From positions 1 to 58,523 of the forward strand of contig NZ_OPYN01000075.1 of NCBI RefSeq assembly GCF_900277125.1: 58,523 nt of DNA. The letters run 5' to 3'. A model generated the notes under the pieces. It was not told the origin of the DNA and ran no database searches. It was given only the letters and a program-made list of their open reading frames with translations. The position numbers were made by a program, and so were the translations under genes. The DNA comes from Pseudomonas inefficax. Its GTDB lineage: Bacteria; Pseudomonadota; Gammaproteobacteria; Pseudomonadales; Pseudomonadaceae. Below, piece after piece: positions 12,246 through 22,033 of this stretch (position 1 is the first letter of the stretch; each line of letters opens with the position of its first letter).

Positions 12246-13470
12246 TTTTTTCAGTCGGATAACCCGAGTTTTAGTCGGTACGATTGGTGCACAGCTGATT
12301 ACCATGGGTGTCATGCTTCTGCTGGTTCGGCTATATACTCCAATCGACTTGGGTGAATTTAGTGTCTGGCTTTCGTTTGCCACAATCGCTGCCGTTGCTG
12401 TTACCGGACGTTATGAAATGGCAATTTTTAATTGCGAAGATCAAGCGTCGATTCAGGCGCTCTTGAAGCTGATCTTTGTGGTTACAATATCGTCATCAGT
12501 ATTGATTGTCGGCGCAGCATTGTTGTGGAATAGATTGGTGCAAGATCTGCCTGCCGTAATTTCGCTGTTCTGGCTTTCGCTGGTTGTTGTTATTTGGGGT
12601 ATTGGGATGAATAAAGTTGTCTTGTCCCTATTGACATATCAACAGGCATTTAACAAGCTTGGCGTTTCCAGGGTCAGTCTGGCGGCATGTATCGCGGTGG
12701 CTCAAGTATCTGCCGCCTTTTTTTCCACGGATGTATCTGGATTGATCCATGGGCAAGTGCTTGGCGTCATTGCTGCGACTGGGCTTTCGTTGCTGTGGAT
12801 TAATAATGCTTGGCTTAAAGGCTGTTTAAGTAGCAGTTGGCAATCTGCAAGAGACCTGGCTTCGCAACACAGGAATTTCCCAAAGTTTTCGCTGCCGGCG
12901 GACTTGCTGAATACAGCGGCTAGTCAACTTCCGGTTATATTCATAGCCTCGCGTTTCGGTAGCGAAGCAGCCGGATGGTTTGCGCTGACGCTAAAGATGA
13001 TGGGAGCGCCAATTTCGCTGTTGGCTGCGTCTGTTCTTGATGTGTTCAAAGAGCAAGCCGCACGGGATTATCGGTCTGATGGAAACTGCCAGCGTGTTTT
13101 TTTGAAGACGTTTTATTTGTTGGTCGCGCTTGCCATCGTCCCGTTCATCGCTTTCGCATTCTTAGGTGAGTGGGTCTTCGGCCTTGTATTCGGCCACGAA
13201 TGGGTTGAGTCAGGGCGATACGCAGTATTACTGATTCCTCTCTTTTTCATGCGCTTTGTCGTCAGTCCGCTCAGCTATACCATTTACATTGCACAGAGGC
13301 AGAAGTTGGATTTGCTATGGCAAATAGTATTGCTTTTGCTTACGTGTGCTTGTTTTCTCTTGCCCCGGAAAATTGATACGGCTCTCTGGGCGTATTCGGT
13401 CGGATATGCATTAATGTATATAATTTATTTCTGGATATCCTATCGTGCATCGAAAGGAGGCTCGCAATGA
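12235..13470 (+). CDS. wzx: O-antigen flippase Wzx (MATE/MOP-type)
   Basis: This 411-residue protein has many membrane segments and the N-terminal pattern of polysaccharide exporters ([18 protein letters not shown], then [13 protein letters not shown]). Wzx moves undecaprenyl-linked O units across the inner membrane. ATG 12235 overlaps the end of wzy by 11 bases; a longer reading frame starting upstream lacks a ribosome site and is not Wzx-like. Its 3' end overlaps hisH by four bases. The slot matches PAO1 wzx. The AT-rich composition continues. Confidence 0.88.
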   Translation: MSVSFFSRITRVLVGTIGAQLITMGVMLLLVRLYTPIDLGEFSVWLSFATIAAVAVTGRYEMAIFNCEDQASIQALLKLIFVVTISSSVLIVGAALLWNRLVQDLPAVISLFWLSLVVVIWGIGMNKVVLSLLTYQQAFNKLGVSRVSLAACIAVAQVSAAFFSTDVSGLIHGQVLGVIAATGLSLLWINNAWLKGCLSSSWQSARDLASQHRNFPKFSLPADLLNTAASQLPVIFIASRFGSEAAGWFALTLKMMGAPISLLAASVLDVFKEQAARDYRSDGNCQRVFLKTFYLLVALAIVPFIAFAFLGEWVFGLVFGHEWVESGRYAVLLIPLFFMRFVVSPLSYTIYIAQRQKLDLLWQIVLLLLTCACFLLPRKIDTALWAYSVGYALMYIIYFWISYRASKGGSQ

Positions 13471-14075
13471 TCGTCGTAGTTGACTATGGTGTTGGGAACA
13501 TCGCTTCGGTGTTGAATATGCTAAAGCGAGTGGGCGCCAAGGCCAAGGCATCGAACAGTCGTGAAGATATTGAGCAGGCGGACAAGCTCATTCTGCCAGG
13601 TGTCGGCGCTTTCGATGCAGGCATGCAGACACTGCGGAGTAGTGGCCTGATAGAGGTGTTGAACGAGCAGGTTTTGAACAAGCACAAGCCGGTAATGGGT
13701 GTTTGCCTGGGCAGTCAGATGCTGGGCAATGGCTCGGAAGAGGGCAACGAACCTGGTCTTGGCTGGATCGACATGGACATCGTTCGCTTCGAGAAGCGAG
13801 ATGGGCGCAAAGTTCCGCACATGGGCTGGAATGAAGTTAATCCTCAGTTGCAACATTCAATCTTGACGGGAATCGATAAGGAAAGTCGCTTCTATTTTGT
13901 TCATAGTTATTACATGCTGCCCCGACATGCAGAAAATACCCTATTGACCGCCAACTATGACCAGCAGTTTACCGCTGCGGTGGTCAAAGATAATATTTTC
14001 GGCTTCCAGTTTCATCCGGAAAAAAGTCATAAGTTTGGCATGCAGCTATTCAAGAACTTTGTGGAGTTGATCTAA
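13467..14075 (+). CDS. hisH2: HisH2-type glutaminase subunit for acetamidino sugar synthesis
   Basis: This 202-residue class I glutamine amidotransferase has the catalytic triad visible: Cys80 in MGVCLGSQM and His183/Glu185 in FQFHPEKSH. It resembles the histidine-pathway HisH, but the location between wzx and wbpG shows it is the O-antigen paralogue that releases ammonia from glutamine for WbpG. It overlaps wzx by ATGA and hisF2 by one base (TAATG), so the three are translated together. A chromosomal hisH for histidine synthesis is expected elsewhere and is not in the window. Confidence 0.92.
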   Translation: MIVVVDYGVGNIASVLNMLKRVGAKAKASNSREDIEQADKLILPGVGAFDAGMQTLRSSGLIEVLNEQVLNKHKPVMGVCLGSQMLGNGSEEGNEPGLGWIDMDIVRFEKRDGRKVPHMGWNEVNPQLQHSILTGIDKESRFYFVHSYYMLPRHAENTLLTANYDQQFTAAVVKDNIFGFQFHPEKSHKFGMQLFKNFVELI

Positions 14076-14830
14076 TGGTCAGGAGGCGAGTCATTCCCTG
14101 CTTGTTGCTCAAAGACCGTGGTCTGGTCAAGACTGTGAAGTTCAAAGAGCCCAAGTATGTAGGCGACCCCATTAATGCTATTCGAATTTTTAATGAAAAA
14201 GAAGTCGATGAGTTGGTGCTGCTCGACATCGAAGCATCGAGGCTAAATCGTGAGCCTAACTACGAGTTGATCGCCGAAGTGGCTGGTGAGTGCTTTATGC
14301 CCATTTGTTATGGTGGTGGGATAAAGACCTTGGGGCATGCCGAGAAAGTATTTTCTCTTGGTATCGAAAAAATCGCTATCAATACGGCTGCGCTGGACGA
14401 TCTTAGTCTTATTCGTCAAATTGCCGACAAGTTTGGGTCGCAAAGTGTCGTAGGTTCCATGGATTGCCGTAAAGGTTTTTGGAGCGGCTATTCGGTTTAT
14501 TCGGAAAATGGTACCAAAGATACCAAGCGCCAGCCGGTCGAATGGGCCCAGGAACTTGAGGCTGCTGGGGTTGGAGAAATTTTCCTGAACTCGGTTGATC
14601 GCGACGGTACGCAGAAAGGCTTCGATATATCGCTGGTGGAAAGCGTTGTATCCCAAGTGCACGTTCCAGTCATCGCTTGTGGCGGTGCTGGCTCCACTGC
14701 GGACTTGATTGATCTGTTTGATCGTACCGGAGTTTCGGCTGTTGCCGCAGGTAGTCTATTTGTGTTTCACGGCAAACACCGTGCCGTATTGATCAGTTAT
14801 CCAGATATTAACGTGTTGAACGCTGGGTAA
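14075..14830 (+). CDS. hisF2: HisF2-type (WbuZ/AglZ) acetamidino modification protein
   Basis: This 251-residue (beta-alpha)8 barrel is related to HisF, the cyclase subunit of imidazole glycerol phosphate synthase. The catalytic Asp11 of HisF, in the CLDV motif, is replaced: the segment reads IPCLLLKDRG with Leu at position 11. The second catalytic region (GSMDCRKG) and the NSVDRDGT loop keep their Asp residues. This fits the glycosyl-amidation family, where the barrel serves as an ammonia channel from HisH2 towards WbpG and not as a cyclase. It starts by one-base overlap with hisH2. The 145 bases after it have no gene. Confidence 0.92.
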   Translation: MVRRRVIPCLLLKDRGLVKTVKFKEPKYVGDPINAIRIFNEKEVDELVLLDIEASRLNREPNYELIAEVAGECFMPICYGGGIKTLGHAEKVFSLGIEKIAINTAALDDLSLIRQIADKFGSQSVVGSMDCRKGFWSGYSVYSENGTKDTKRQPVEWAQELEAAGVGEIFLNSVDRDGTQKGFDISLVESVVSQVHVPVIACGGAGSTADLIDLFDRTGVSAVAAGSLFVFHGKHRAVLISYPDINVLNAG

Positions 14831-14975
14831 GAAAGTTTAGGTTTTGAAAGGCAGTTTATTCTGGTGTTTAGTGGCTTTGCACAGGCACTACGCTATTTTG
14901 GATGTCATACATGCTACGTCTGTTGCAGGGAGTCCCCGTCAGACAGGCCGATGAAAACGTTTGAGGAGGTGGTGA

Positions 14976-16109
14976 GTGGTAAAGGTCTGTTCGCGCTGTG
15001 TCATGGACACGTCTGACGCTGAAATCGTGTTTGATGACGCGGGAGTATGCAATCACTGCCATAAGTTCGACAATCTCCAGTCGCAACAGCTTTTTTCAGG
15101 GGATGATGGGGAAAAGCGCCTGCAGCCTATTATTGAAAAGATAAAAAAAGAGGGTGCCGGAAAAGAATATGATTGTATTATTGGTCTCAGTGGTGGGGTA
15201 GATAGCTCATATTTAGCTGTCAAGGTGAAAGATTTCGGCTTGCGGCCATTGGTTGTGCATGTTGACGCCGGTTGGAATAGTGAGTTGGCGGTTAGCAATA
15301 TCGAGAAAGTAATTAAGCACTGTGGTTATGATTTGCATACGCATGTAATGAATTGGGAGGAGATGCGCGACTTGCAGTTGGCATATATGCGCGCAGCAGT
15401 TGCCAATCAAGATGTTCCGCAAGATCATGCGTATTTTTCAAATATGTATCACTTTGCTGTAAAAAACGACATCAAGTACATTCTCAGTGGTGGTAATCTC
15501 GCAACCGAATCGGTATTTCCTGATAGTTGGCACGGAAGTGCTATGGATGCAATTAATCTGAAGGCCATTCATAAGAAATATGGTGAGCGTAAGCTTCAGG
15601 ACTACAAGACTATCAGTTTTGTTGAGTATTATATTTGGTATCCATTTTTCAAAGGGATGCGCACCGTGCGTCCACTGAATTACATGGATTACGACAAGCG
15701 GGAGGCGGAGCGCTATTTGCAGGAGACCATTGGCTATCGTTCATATGCTCACAAGCATGGCGAGTCAATTTTTACCAAGCTATTTCAAAATTACTATCTT
15801 CCAACGAAGTTTGGTTATGATAAGCGCAAGTTACATTACTCTAGCATGGTGCTTTCGGGGCAAATGAGTCGAGAGGAGGCCGTCGAAAAGTTGGCAGAGC
15901 CACTGTATGATCCTGCTGAGTTACAGGTCGATATCGAGTATTTTTGCAAAAAAATGCGGATCACCGCCGCAGAGTTTGAAGAGTTGATGTCGGCAAAGGT
16001 TAATAACTATACAGACTTTGACAATTGGGATTCACGTAAAAACCTCATGAAAAAGGCACAGGGGATCGTCCAGCGGATGCTGGGGCGTCGCATTAATGTG
16101 TATTCTTGA
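14976..16109 (+). CDS. wbpG: N-acetyl sugar amidotransferase WbpG (ATP-PPase)
   Basis: This 377-residue enzyme has an N-terminal zinc-ribbon-like pair of CxxC motifs (Cys5/Cys8 and Cys25/Cys28) and an ATP pyrophosphatase P-loop SGGVDSS at 72-78. The WbpG/WbuX family activates the acetamido group at C3 of UDP-ManNAc3NAcA with ATP and uses ammonia from HisH2/HisF2 to make the acetamidino group. The start is GTG 14976 with an excellent GAGGAGGT five bases upstream. Codons are AT-rich relative to wbpA. All three partners of the amidino module are intact. Confidence 0.93.
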   Translation: MVKVCSRCVMDTSDAEIVFDDAGVCNHCHKFDNLQSQQLFSGDDGEKRLQPIIEKIKKEGAGKEYDCIIGLSGGVDSSYLAVKVKDFGLRPLVVHVDAGWNSELAVSNIEKVIKHCGYDLHTHVMNWEEMRDLQLAYMRAAVANQDVPQDHAYFSNMYHFAVKNDIKYILSGGNLATESVFPDSWHGSAMDAINLKAIHKKYGERKLQDYKTISFVEYYIWYPFFKGMRTVRPLNYMDYDKREAERYLQETIGYRSYAHKHGESIFTKLFQNYYLPTKFGYDKRKLHYSSMVLSGQMSREEAVEKLAEPLYDPAELQVDIEYFCKKMRITAAEFEELMSAKVNNYTDFDNWDSRKNLMKKAQGIVQRMLGRRINVYS

Positions 16110-16124
16110 GTTGGGGTAGATAAC

Positions 16125-17237
16125 GTGGCCAAGATAGTCCATCTGTCATCAGTTCATTCCAGGTACGATGTACGGATTTTCCAGAAGCAATGCCGAACGC
16201 TCGCGAAGGAAGGGCACGAGGTTTATTTTGTCGTTGCTGACGGTAAAGGCGATGAAGTTAAGGAAGGTGTCTCGTTTGTTGATGTTGGAAAACTGAGTGG
16301 GCGGATTAACAGAATCTTTAAAACTACCAAGGCCCTTCACCGACGAGCCGTAGCCCTTGGCGCTGATCTCTATCACCTTCATGATCCGGAACTCATTCCT
16401 GTCGGGCTAAAGCTGAAGGCATGCGGGAAGACTGTGGTTTTTGACGCCCACGAAGATGTTCCCAAGCAAATACTTGGGAAGTCATACTTAAATAAATATG
16501 TGCGGGTCTTCATTTCGAAGATTTTTGCATTTTATGAGGCCTGGGCGTGTCGGAGGTTGGATGCGGTATTGGCAGCTACGCCATACATACGCGACAAGTT
16601 CCGCTCCCTTGGCGCTCGTTCTATTGATATTAATAATTATCCAATCGTTGATGAATTGGTGGTTAGGCAGGTTGAATGGTCAGATAAGCTACCTCAGGTC
16701 GTTTATATTGGTGGCTTAGAAGAAATTCGCGGTATCCGGGAAATAGTTCAAGGTGTTGATTTGGCTTCAGCCGATATACGGCTTGTGATCGGTGGTGTTT
16801 TTGCAGATGGCAACTTCGAGTCTTCAGTAAAGAATGAGCGAGGCTGGGGCAAGGTCGATTTTCTCGGTTGGTTGGATCGCCAAGGTGTAAAACACCTACT
16901 TGATAGTTCGATGGCCGGTCTCGTGACATTGCATCCGACGCCGAATTACTTGGACTCTTTGCCAGTGAAAATGTTTGAGTACATGGCTGTAGGTCTGCCT
17001 GTCATCGCATCTGACTTTCCCCTTTGGAGAGATATCATTGACTCTAGTAAGTGCGGAATCTGTGTAGATCCTTTGGATCCTCAGAAAATTTCAAACTGCA
17101 TCGACTATCTTGTGGCTAACCCAGTTGAGGCGGAAAGAATGGGGCGCCATGGCCAGCGGGCCGTACTTGAGAAATACAACTGGGGCGTAGAGGCTAAAAA
17201 GCTAAGCCAATTCTATACTGATTTGCTAAAAGGCTGA
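16125..17237 (+). CDS. wbpH: GT4-type glycosyltransferase (WbpH position)
   Basis: This 370-residue GT-B fold enzyme has an N-terminal domain starting [19 protein letters not shown] and a C-terminal nucleotide-sugar domain with the family-4 pattern [17 protein letters not shown]. By position it is the counterpart of PAO1 WbpH and probably adds one of the mannuronic-acid derivatives to the lipid-linked unit on the cytoplasmic side. It starts at GTG 16125, 15 bases after wbpG, with GGGGTA upstream. No membrane segment is evident. Donor specificity is inferred from the locus only. Confidence 0.85.
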   Translation: MAKIVHLSSVHSRYDVRIFQKQCRTLAKEGHEVYFVVADGKGDEVKEGVSFVDVGKLSGRINRIFKTTKALHRRAVALGADLYHLHDPELIPVGLKLKACGKTVVFDAHEDVPKQILGKSYLNKYVRVFISKIFAFYEAWACRRLDAVLAATPYIRDKFRSLGARSIDINNYPIVDELVVRQVEWSDKLPQVVYIGGLEEIRGIREIVQGVDLASADIRLVIGGVFADGNFESSVKNERGWGKVDFLGWLDRQGVKHLLDSSMAGLVTLHPTPNYLDSLPVKMFEYMAVGLPVIASDFPLWRDIIDSSKCGICVDPLDPQKISNCIDYLVANPVEAERMGRHGQRAVLEKYNWGVEAKKLSQFYTDLLKG

Positions 17238-17242
17238 TTTTT

Positions 17243-18334
17243 ATGAAAGTTCTTACCGTTATCGGCGCACGCCCCCAGTTCATCAAGGCAAGTGTGGTAA
17301 GCCATGTTATCTCCATGCTTCCCGGGGTGGACGAGGTTGTCGTTCACACCGGTCAACACTTTGATTCAAACATGTCCGATGTTTTCTTCAAAGAACTGGG
17401 CATGAGTACACCAGCGTATCAGCTTGACATTCATGGCGGCGGTCACGGTGACATGACCGGCAGGATGCTCATTGAGATCGAAAAAGTCCTGCTTCAAGAG
17501 CGCCCCGATGTTGTGCTCGTCTACGGTGATACCAACTCTACACTCGCGGGTGCGTTAGCTGCCGTCAAGTTGCATATCCCTGTCGCTCATGTCGAGGCAG
17601 GCCTACGTTCCTTCAATATGGTTATGCCTGAGGAAGTGAACCGGATCCTGACTGACCGGGTATCCCGCTGGATGTTTACCCCCACTATCACAGCAGCAGA
17701 GCACTTGAAGTCGGAGGGTGTCGATGCGGCCAGCATTATCCCGGTGGGTGATGTGATGTACGACGTTGCGAAGTTTCATGGTAAACGTGTCGATGCAAGC
17801 GGTCGGATCCTGGCCAAGCTTGGTCTAGAAGAAGCCAGCTACGTGTTGGCAACCGTCCACCGGGCCGAAAATACTGACGATCCTGCACGTCTTGCCGCGA
17901 TCGTTGAAGCATTCCGCGACTTATCTACCGACTTGCCGATCGTTTGGCCAGTGCACCCAAGGACCAAGGCTGTTTTGCAGGAGCGTGGACAACTGGATGA
18001 AATGCCAGCGGGCTTGCACCTCATCGACCCAGTCGGATATCTGGACATGGTTCAGCTTGAGAAGTATGCCGCACTTATTGCCACAGATTCTGGTGGTGTC
18101 CAGAAAGAGGCATTCTTCTACAGCGTCCCATGTGTCACTTTGCGCGATGAAACCGAATGGGTCGAATTGGTTGAATCAGGCTGGAATCGGCTTGTATCGC
18201 CAACATCTGCACAAGAAGTGGCATCAGCCGTTCGCCAGGCGCTGGGTAGCAAAGGCGAGGCGGTAGAACCTTACGGTGAGGGTAATGCAGCAGAACTGAT
18301 CATCCAACGCCTTATCAAGGACCTTGCTGAATGA
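17243..18334 (+). CDS. wbpI: UDP-GlcNAc3NAcA 2-epimerase
   Basis: This 363-residue enzyme of the non-hydrolysing UDP-GlcNAc 2-epimerase family starts MKVLTVIGARPQFIKASV and has [23 protein letters not shown] and the C-terminal TDSGGVQKEAFF motif. WbpI inverts C2 to give UDP-ManNAc3NAcA and completes the WbpA-B-E-D-I pathway. It starts five bases after wbpH. A second epimerase-family protein at 32016-33173 is nearer to WecB; this one begins GARPQFIK where that has GTRPEAIK, consistent with different substrates. Confidence 0.93.
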   Translation: MKVLTVIGARPQFIKASVVSHVISMLPGVDEVVVHTGQHFDSNMSDVFFKELGMSTPAYQLDIHGGGHGDMTGRMLIEIEKVLLQERPDVVLVYGDTNSTLAGALAAVKLHIPVAHVEAGLRSFNMVMPEEVNRILTDRVSRWMFTPTITAAEHLKSEGVDAASIIPVGDVMYDVAKFHGKRVDASGRILAKLGLEEASYVLATVHRAENTDDPARLAAIVEAFRDLSTDLPIVWPVHPRTKAVLQERGQLDEMPAGLHLIDPVGYLDMVQLEKYAALIATDSGGVQKEAFFYSVPCVTLRDETEWVELVESGWNRLVSPTSAQEVASAVRQALGSKGEAVEPYGEGNAAELIIQRLIKDLAE

Positions 18335-19557
18335 AGAACGTCTGGATTCTCAACCACTACGCTCAGGAGCCAGGTGGCGCCGGCGGTACCCGGCATTATC
18401 AGTTGGCGAAAAACCTGCCGGCACATGGTTGGGAGGCGTCGATTGTTGCTGCCAGCGTGGAGCACCAGTCTGGCAAGCAGCGACTTGCTGATACTGAAAC
18501 TATCAGGCTTGACCAATACAGCGGTGTTCCATTCCTTTGGCTTAGAACTTCGGAATACAAAGGCAACGGCACGGCGCGTATGCGTAACATGCTGGAATAC
18601 ACTTGGCAGGTAATCAAACCCGGCAAGCTTTCGCCTTTGAAAAAACCGGATGTCATTATCGGTTCGAGCGTGCACCCGTTTGCAGCGGCTGCCGGTGCAG
18701 TGCTTGCGTGGCGCCATAAGGTTCCCTTCGTTTTCGAAGTGCGGGATCTCTGGCCGGAAACGCTGATCGACATGGGCCGGCTGGAGCGTAACAGCTTTAT
18801 TGCCCGCTCGCTTCGAGTGCTGGAGAAGTGGCTGTACAAGCGCGCTAAACGCATTGTCGTACTGCTGCCCAAGGCTCACGAGTACATAGTACCCATGGGC
18901 ATCGATCCGAAAAAAATTGCCTGGATCCCGAACGGTGTCGATCTTCAGGACTTCCCGTGCCCAGCGGATAAAGTGTCGGGGGATGAGTTTACGCTGATGT
19001 ACTTTGGTGCGCATGGTCCAGCCAACGGGTTGGACAATGTGCTGCGTGCACAGCAGATCATCGAGCAAAGACCTGAAATGTCCAATGTCCGCCTTCGGAT
19101 TATCGGTAACGGCCCGTGCAAAGCCGAGTTGATCACCATGGCTGAAAAGTTTGGTCTCAAGCGTGTCAGCTTTGAAGATCCCGTTCCTAAAAGGGAAATT
19201 CCGGCACTTGCGGCGCAAGCGGATGCATTTGTATTCAATCTGATCAATGCCCCGGTGTTCAAGTACGGTATCAGTTCGAACAAGCTGTTCGATTTCATGG
19301 CTGGGCAGCGTCCGGTCCTGTTTTGCTGTGATGCGGGTAACAACCCGATTGAAGATTCCGGGGCAGGGTACACCGTTCAACCAGGTAACCCGGAGGCTTT
19401 GGCCGATGCAGTAGCTAGGTTGACCCGGTTGCCAAGTGAAGATAGGGCTGCAATGGGGCGTGCTGGCCGGCGCTATGTTGAAGTCGAGCATGGGTTCGAC
19501 AAGCTTGCAGGTAGCTTGGCGGGTTGCCTCAACGAGGCTTGTGAGTCCAGCAGATGA
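18331..19557 (+). CDS. GT4 glycosyltransferase (WbuB-like, WbpJ position)
   Basis: This 408-residue GT-B enzyme begins MKNVWILNHYAQEPGGAGGT, a pattern shared with WbuB-like transferases of QuiNAc- or FucNAc-type loci, and ends with a family-4 donor domain (GISSNKLFDFMAGQRPVLF). It occupies the wbpJ slot and overlaps both wbpI and the sugar transferase by ATGA. It is likely the second or third transferase of the repeat unit and probably acts on the first sugar placed by the downstream phosphoglycosyltransferase. Donor and acceptor are inferred. Confidence 0.83.
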   Translation: MKNVWILNHYAQEPGGAGGTRHYQLAKNLPAHGWEASIVAASVEHQSGKQRLADTETIRLDQYSGVPFLWLRTSEYKGNGTARMRNMLEYTWQVIKPGKLSPLKKPDVIIGSSVHPFAAAAGAVLAWRHKVPFVFEVRDLWPETLIDMGRLERNSFIARSLRVLEKWLYKRAKRIVVLLPKAHEYIVPMGIDPKKIAWIPNGVDLQDFPCPADKVSGDEFTLMYFGAHGPANGLDNVLRAQQIIEQRPEMSNVRLRIIGNGPCKAELITMAEKFGLKRVSFEDPVPKREIPALAAQADAFVFNLINAPVFKYGISSNKLFDFMAGQRPVLFCCDAGNNPIEDSGAGYTVQPGNPEALADAVARLTRLPSEDRAAMGRAGRRYVEVEHGFDKLAGSLAGCLNEACESSR

Positions 19558-20144
19558 AAAGAGTCATTGACTTCGCCGGGGCATTGATTGGGTTGATCGT
19601 GTTGTCTCCGGTCATCCTGGTTGTAGCAGTGCTGATCAAGCGTAGGCTCGGGGGGCCGGTATTGTTCCGCCAGGTCCGTCCGGGACTAGGTGGCAAACCA
19701 TTCGAGATGATCAAATTCCGCACCATGCGCGATGCCTGCGACAGCAATGGTGTGCCATTGCCGGATTCACAACGCATGACGCCATTCGGTAGCTTTCTGC
19801 GCTCTAGCAGTCTCGATGAGCTGCCCGAGCTGTGGAATGTGCTCAAAGGTGAGATGAGTCTTGTTGGGCCCAGGCCATTGTTGATGGAATATCTGCCACT
19901 CTACAACGAACGGCAATACTTGCGTCATAAAGTGCGACCAGGGGTAACCGGCTGGGCTCAGATCAATGGGCGAAACGCGCTGGGCTGGCCAGAAAAGTTT
20001 GAGCTGGACGTTTGGTATGTCGAAAATCGCTCGCTTTGGCTGGATATCAAAATTATCGCTTTGACCATCAAGAAAGTTGTAAAAAGAGACGGCATTAGCG
20101 CCAGCGGCGAGGTCACCATGTCGAAATTCACGGGCAACAAGTGA
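19554..20144 (+). CDS. Monotopic phosphoglycosyltransferase, PglC-like initiating sugar transferase
   Basis: This 196-residue protein has one hydrophobic segment at residues 8-28 and the bacterial sugar transferase domain: PVLFRQVRPGLGGKPFEMIKF, the Asp88-Glu89 dyad in SSLDELPELWNVL, and SLVGPRPLL. It is as short as C. jejuni PglC. Such enzymes place a sugar 1-phosphate on undecaprenyl phosphate to start a repeat unit. This is unlike the polytopic WbpL that starts PAO1 O5. The next two genes look like PglD and PglE, so the sugar is probably di-N-acetylbacillosamine (QuiNAc4NAc). Translation is coupled to both neighbours. Confidence 0.9.
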   Translation: MKRVIDFAGALIGLIVLSPVILVVAVLIKRRLGGPVLFRQVRPGLGGKPFEMIKFRTMRDACDSNGVPLPDSQRMTPFGSFLRSSSLDELPELWNVLKGEMSLVGPRPLLMEYLPLYNERQYLRHKVRPGVTGWAQINGRNALGWPEKFELDVWYVENRSLWLDIKIIALTIKKVVKRDGISASGEVTMSKFTGNK

Positions 20145-20764
20145 TGAAAAGACTTGCCATCCTTGGTGCCAGTGGGCACGGAAAGGTAGTTGCGGATACT
20201 GCGGGGGTTTGCGGCTGGACAGAGATCTTGTTCTTTGATGACGCTTGGCCTTCTCTCACCTCCAATGGTGTATGGGATGTAGTCGGCACGGGCCAAGATT
20301 TTTTCGAGAACGCTCATGAATTTGACGGGGTCGTGGTTGCCATCGGCAATAACGCTATTCGCCAGGCGAAGCTCGCAGCGTTGATCCAACAGGGGGCTAC
20401 GCTGGCTACCCTTATACATCCACTCGCTTACGTCAGCCGGTATGCCAATGTTGGGGCTGGAAGCGTGGTGTTTGCCGGTGCGGTCCTGAATGCCGGCGCC
20501 TCCGTGGGGCTAGGAGGTATTTTGAACACGGGTTGCAGTGTTGATCACGACTGCTTGCTTGCTGATTCTGTCCATATCAGCCCGGGCGCCCGGCTTGCAG
20601 GTGGTGTGACGATAGGTCAGTGCTCATGGGTGGGTATCGGCGCCTGCGTAAAGCAACTGATTAGCATCGGTGCAAACGTGGTGGTAGGCGCTGGAGCTGC
20701 AGTCGTATCCGATGTCGCTGAGGGGATGACGGTGGTCGGAGTACCTGCCCGGGCCCTGGAATAA
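20144..20764 (+). CDS. PglD-like sugar O/N-acetyltransferase
   Basis: This roughly 206-residue protein has a small N-terminal Rossmann part (LAILGASGHGKVVADTA) and a C-terminal left-handed beta-helix with hexapeptide repeats around GCSVDHDCLLADSVHISPG, the layout of PglD/NeuD acetyltransferases. It is expected to acetylate the 4-amino group of UDP-QuiNAc4N. ATG 20144 overlaps the previous stop (TGATG); a GTG three bases earlier is possible. A hairpin lies just after the stop, then comes the aminotransferase gene that would make its substrate. Confidence 0.87.
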   Translation: MKRLAILGASGHGKVVADTAGVCGWTEILFFDDAWPSLTSNGVWDVVGTGQDFFENAHEFDGVVVAIGNNAIRQAKLAALIQQGATLATLIHPLAYVSRYANVGAGSVVFAGAVLNAGASVGLGGILNTGCSVDHDCLLADSVHISPGARLAGGVTIGQCSWVGIGACVKQLISIGANVVVGAGAAVVSDVAEGMTVVGVPARALE

Positions 20765-20783
20765 TTCCACGAAATCAATGATG

Positions 20784-20809
20784 CGGCTGTAGACTGTGTG
20801 GTACAGCCG
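20784..20809 (+). terminator. Hairpin after the PglD-like gene
   Basis: An 8-base perfect stem (CGGCTGTA and TACAGCCG) with a 10-base loop is followed by TTTGCATTCTT. The T tract is broken, so it may be a weak terminator or a message-stability element. Confidence 0.4.
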
Positions 20810-20848
20810 TTTGCATTCTTGCCAGCTTAATGAATCAGGATCAATTCA

Positions 20849-22027
20849 ATGCTGAACACACCCTTTTCCCCTTGGCCGTCGTTCTCCGAAGAAGAAGCAA
20901 ACTGCGCGCGTGATGTCATTTTGTCCAACAAGGTCAATTACTGGACAGGACAGGAATGCCGTCAGTTCGAACGTGAATTCGCTGCCTGGACTGAAACTGA
21001 TTTTGCAGTCGCTGTTGCCAACGGAACAGTGGCGCTGGACCTGGCTCTGCTGGCCCTGGGAATCGGCACCGGTGACGAGGTTATCGTGACCTCCCGTACC
21101 TTCCTCGCCTCGGTCTCCAGCATTATCAATGCTGGTGCTGTTCCGGTCTTTGCCGACGTAAACGCCGACTCCCAGAATATCGATGTGTCGACTATCAGCG
21201 CGGTGTTGTCCTCCCGCACCAAGGCCATCATCTGCGTTCACCTGGCGGGTTGGCCATGTGACATGGACCCGATCATGGCTCTTGCGGCTGAACATGGTAT
21301 CCGGGTGATAGAAGATTGCGCGCAGGCACACGGAGCGCAGTACAAAGGCCGCCCTGTCGGGTCCATTGGCGATATCGGCGCTTGGTCGTTTTGCCAGGAC
21401 AAAATCATGACCACCGGCGGTGAAGGCGGCATGGTCACCACGAACGATCGCGAGCTATGGTCGAAAATGTGGTCGTTCAAGGACCATGGCAAGAGCTGGG
21501 AAGCCGTTTATGAGCGTGAGCATGCCCCTGGGTTCCGTTGGCTGCATGAGAGTTTCGGTACCAATTGGCGGATGCTTGAAGTACAAGGCGGCATCGGCAG
21601 GATTCAGTTGAAGCGTATGCCTCAGTGGCATCAGTCGCGAGTGGAAAATGCTCGTCGCATTTGGGATTGCGCCAAGGGCCTGCCTGGGTTGCGAGTTCCT
21701 GAAATTCCGTCCGACAGCGTGCATGCAGCCTATAAGTGCTATGTGTTTGTGGAGCCCGATCAGCTCGCCGAAGGTTGGAGCCGGGATCGCATTCTGAATG
21801 AAATCAATTCGTTGGGTGTGCCGTGTTTTTCGGGTTCTTGCTCTGAGGTATATCTGGAAAAAGCTTTCGATGACACGGGTTGGCGACCGGAGCAACGCTT
21901 GCCTGTGGCCCGTCAATTGGGCGAAACCAGCCTGATGTTCCTAGTCCATCCAACCTTGACGGCAAGCGAAATCGAGAAGAGTTGCGATGTCTTGATCAAA
22001 GTCATGCAGGACGCTGCTCGTCGATGA
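20849..22027 (+). CDS. PglE-like PLP aminotransferase (DegT family)
   Basis: This 392-residue aminotransferase has the PLP Lys185 in FCQDKIMTTGGEGG, with VANGTVALDLALLAL and EDCAQAHGAQY upstream. It is distinct from WbpE and closest in pattern to 4-aminotransferases acting on UDP-4-keto-6-deoxy-GlcNAc, the product of the WbpM family. With WbpM and the PglD-like protein it would complete UDP-QuiNAc4NAc synthesis. The 84-base gap before it carries a hairpin, and a second hairpin separates it from wbpM. Confidence 0.87.
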   Translation: MLNTPFSPWPSFSEEEANCARDVILSNKVNYWTGQECRQFEREFAAWTETDFAVAVANGTVALDLALLALGIGTGDEVIVTSRTFLASVSSIINAGAVPVFADVNADSQNIDVSTISAVLSSRTKAIICVHLAGWPCDMDPIMALAAEHGIRVIEDCAQAHGAQYKGRPVGSIGDIGAWSFCQDKIMTTGGEGGMVTTNDRELWSKMWSFKDHGKSWEAVYEREHAPGFRWLHESFGTNWRMLEVQGGIGRIQLKRMPQWHQSRVENARRIWDCAKGLPGLRVPEIPSDSVHAAYKCYVFVEPDQLAEGWSRDRILNEINSLGVPCFSGSCSEVYLEKAFDDTGWRPEQRLPVARQLGETSLMFLVHPTLTASEIEKSCDVLIKVMQDAARR

Positions 22028-22033
22028 AATTCT

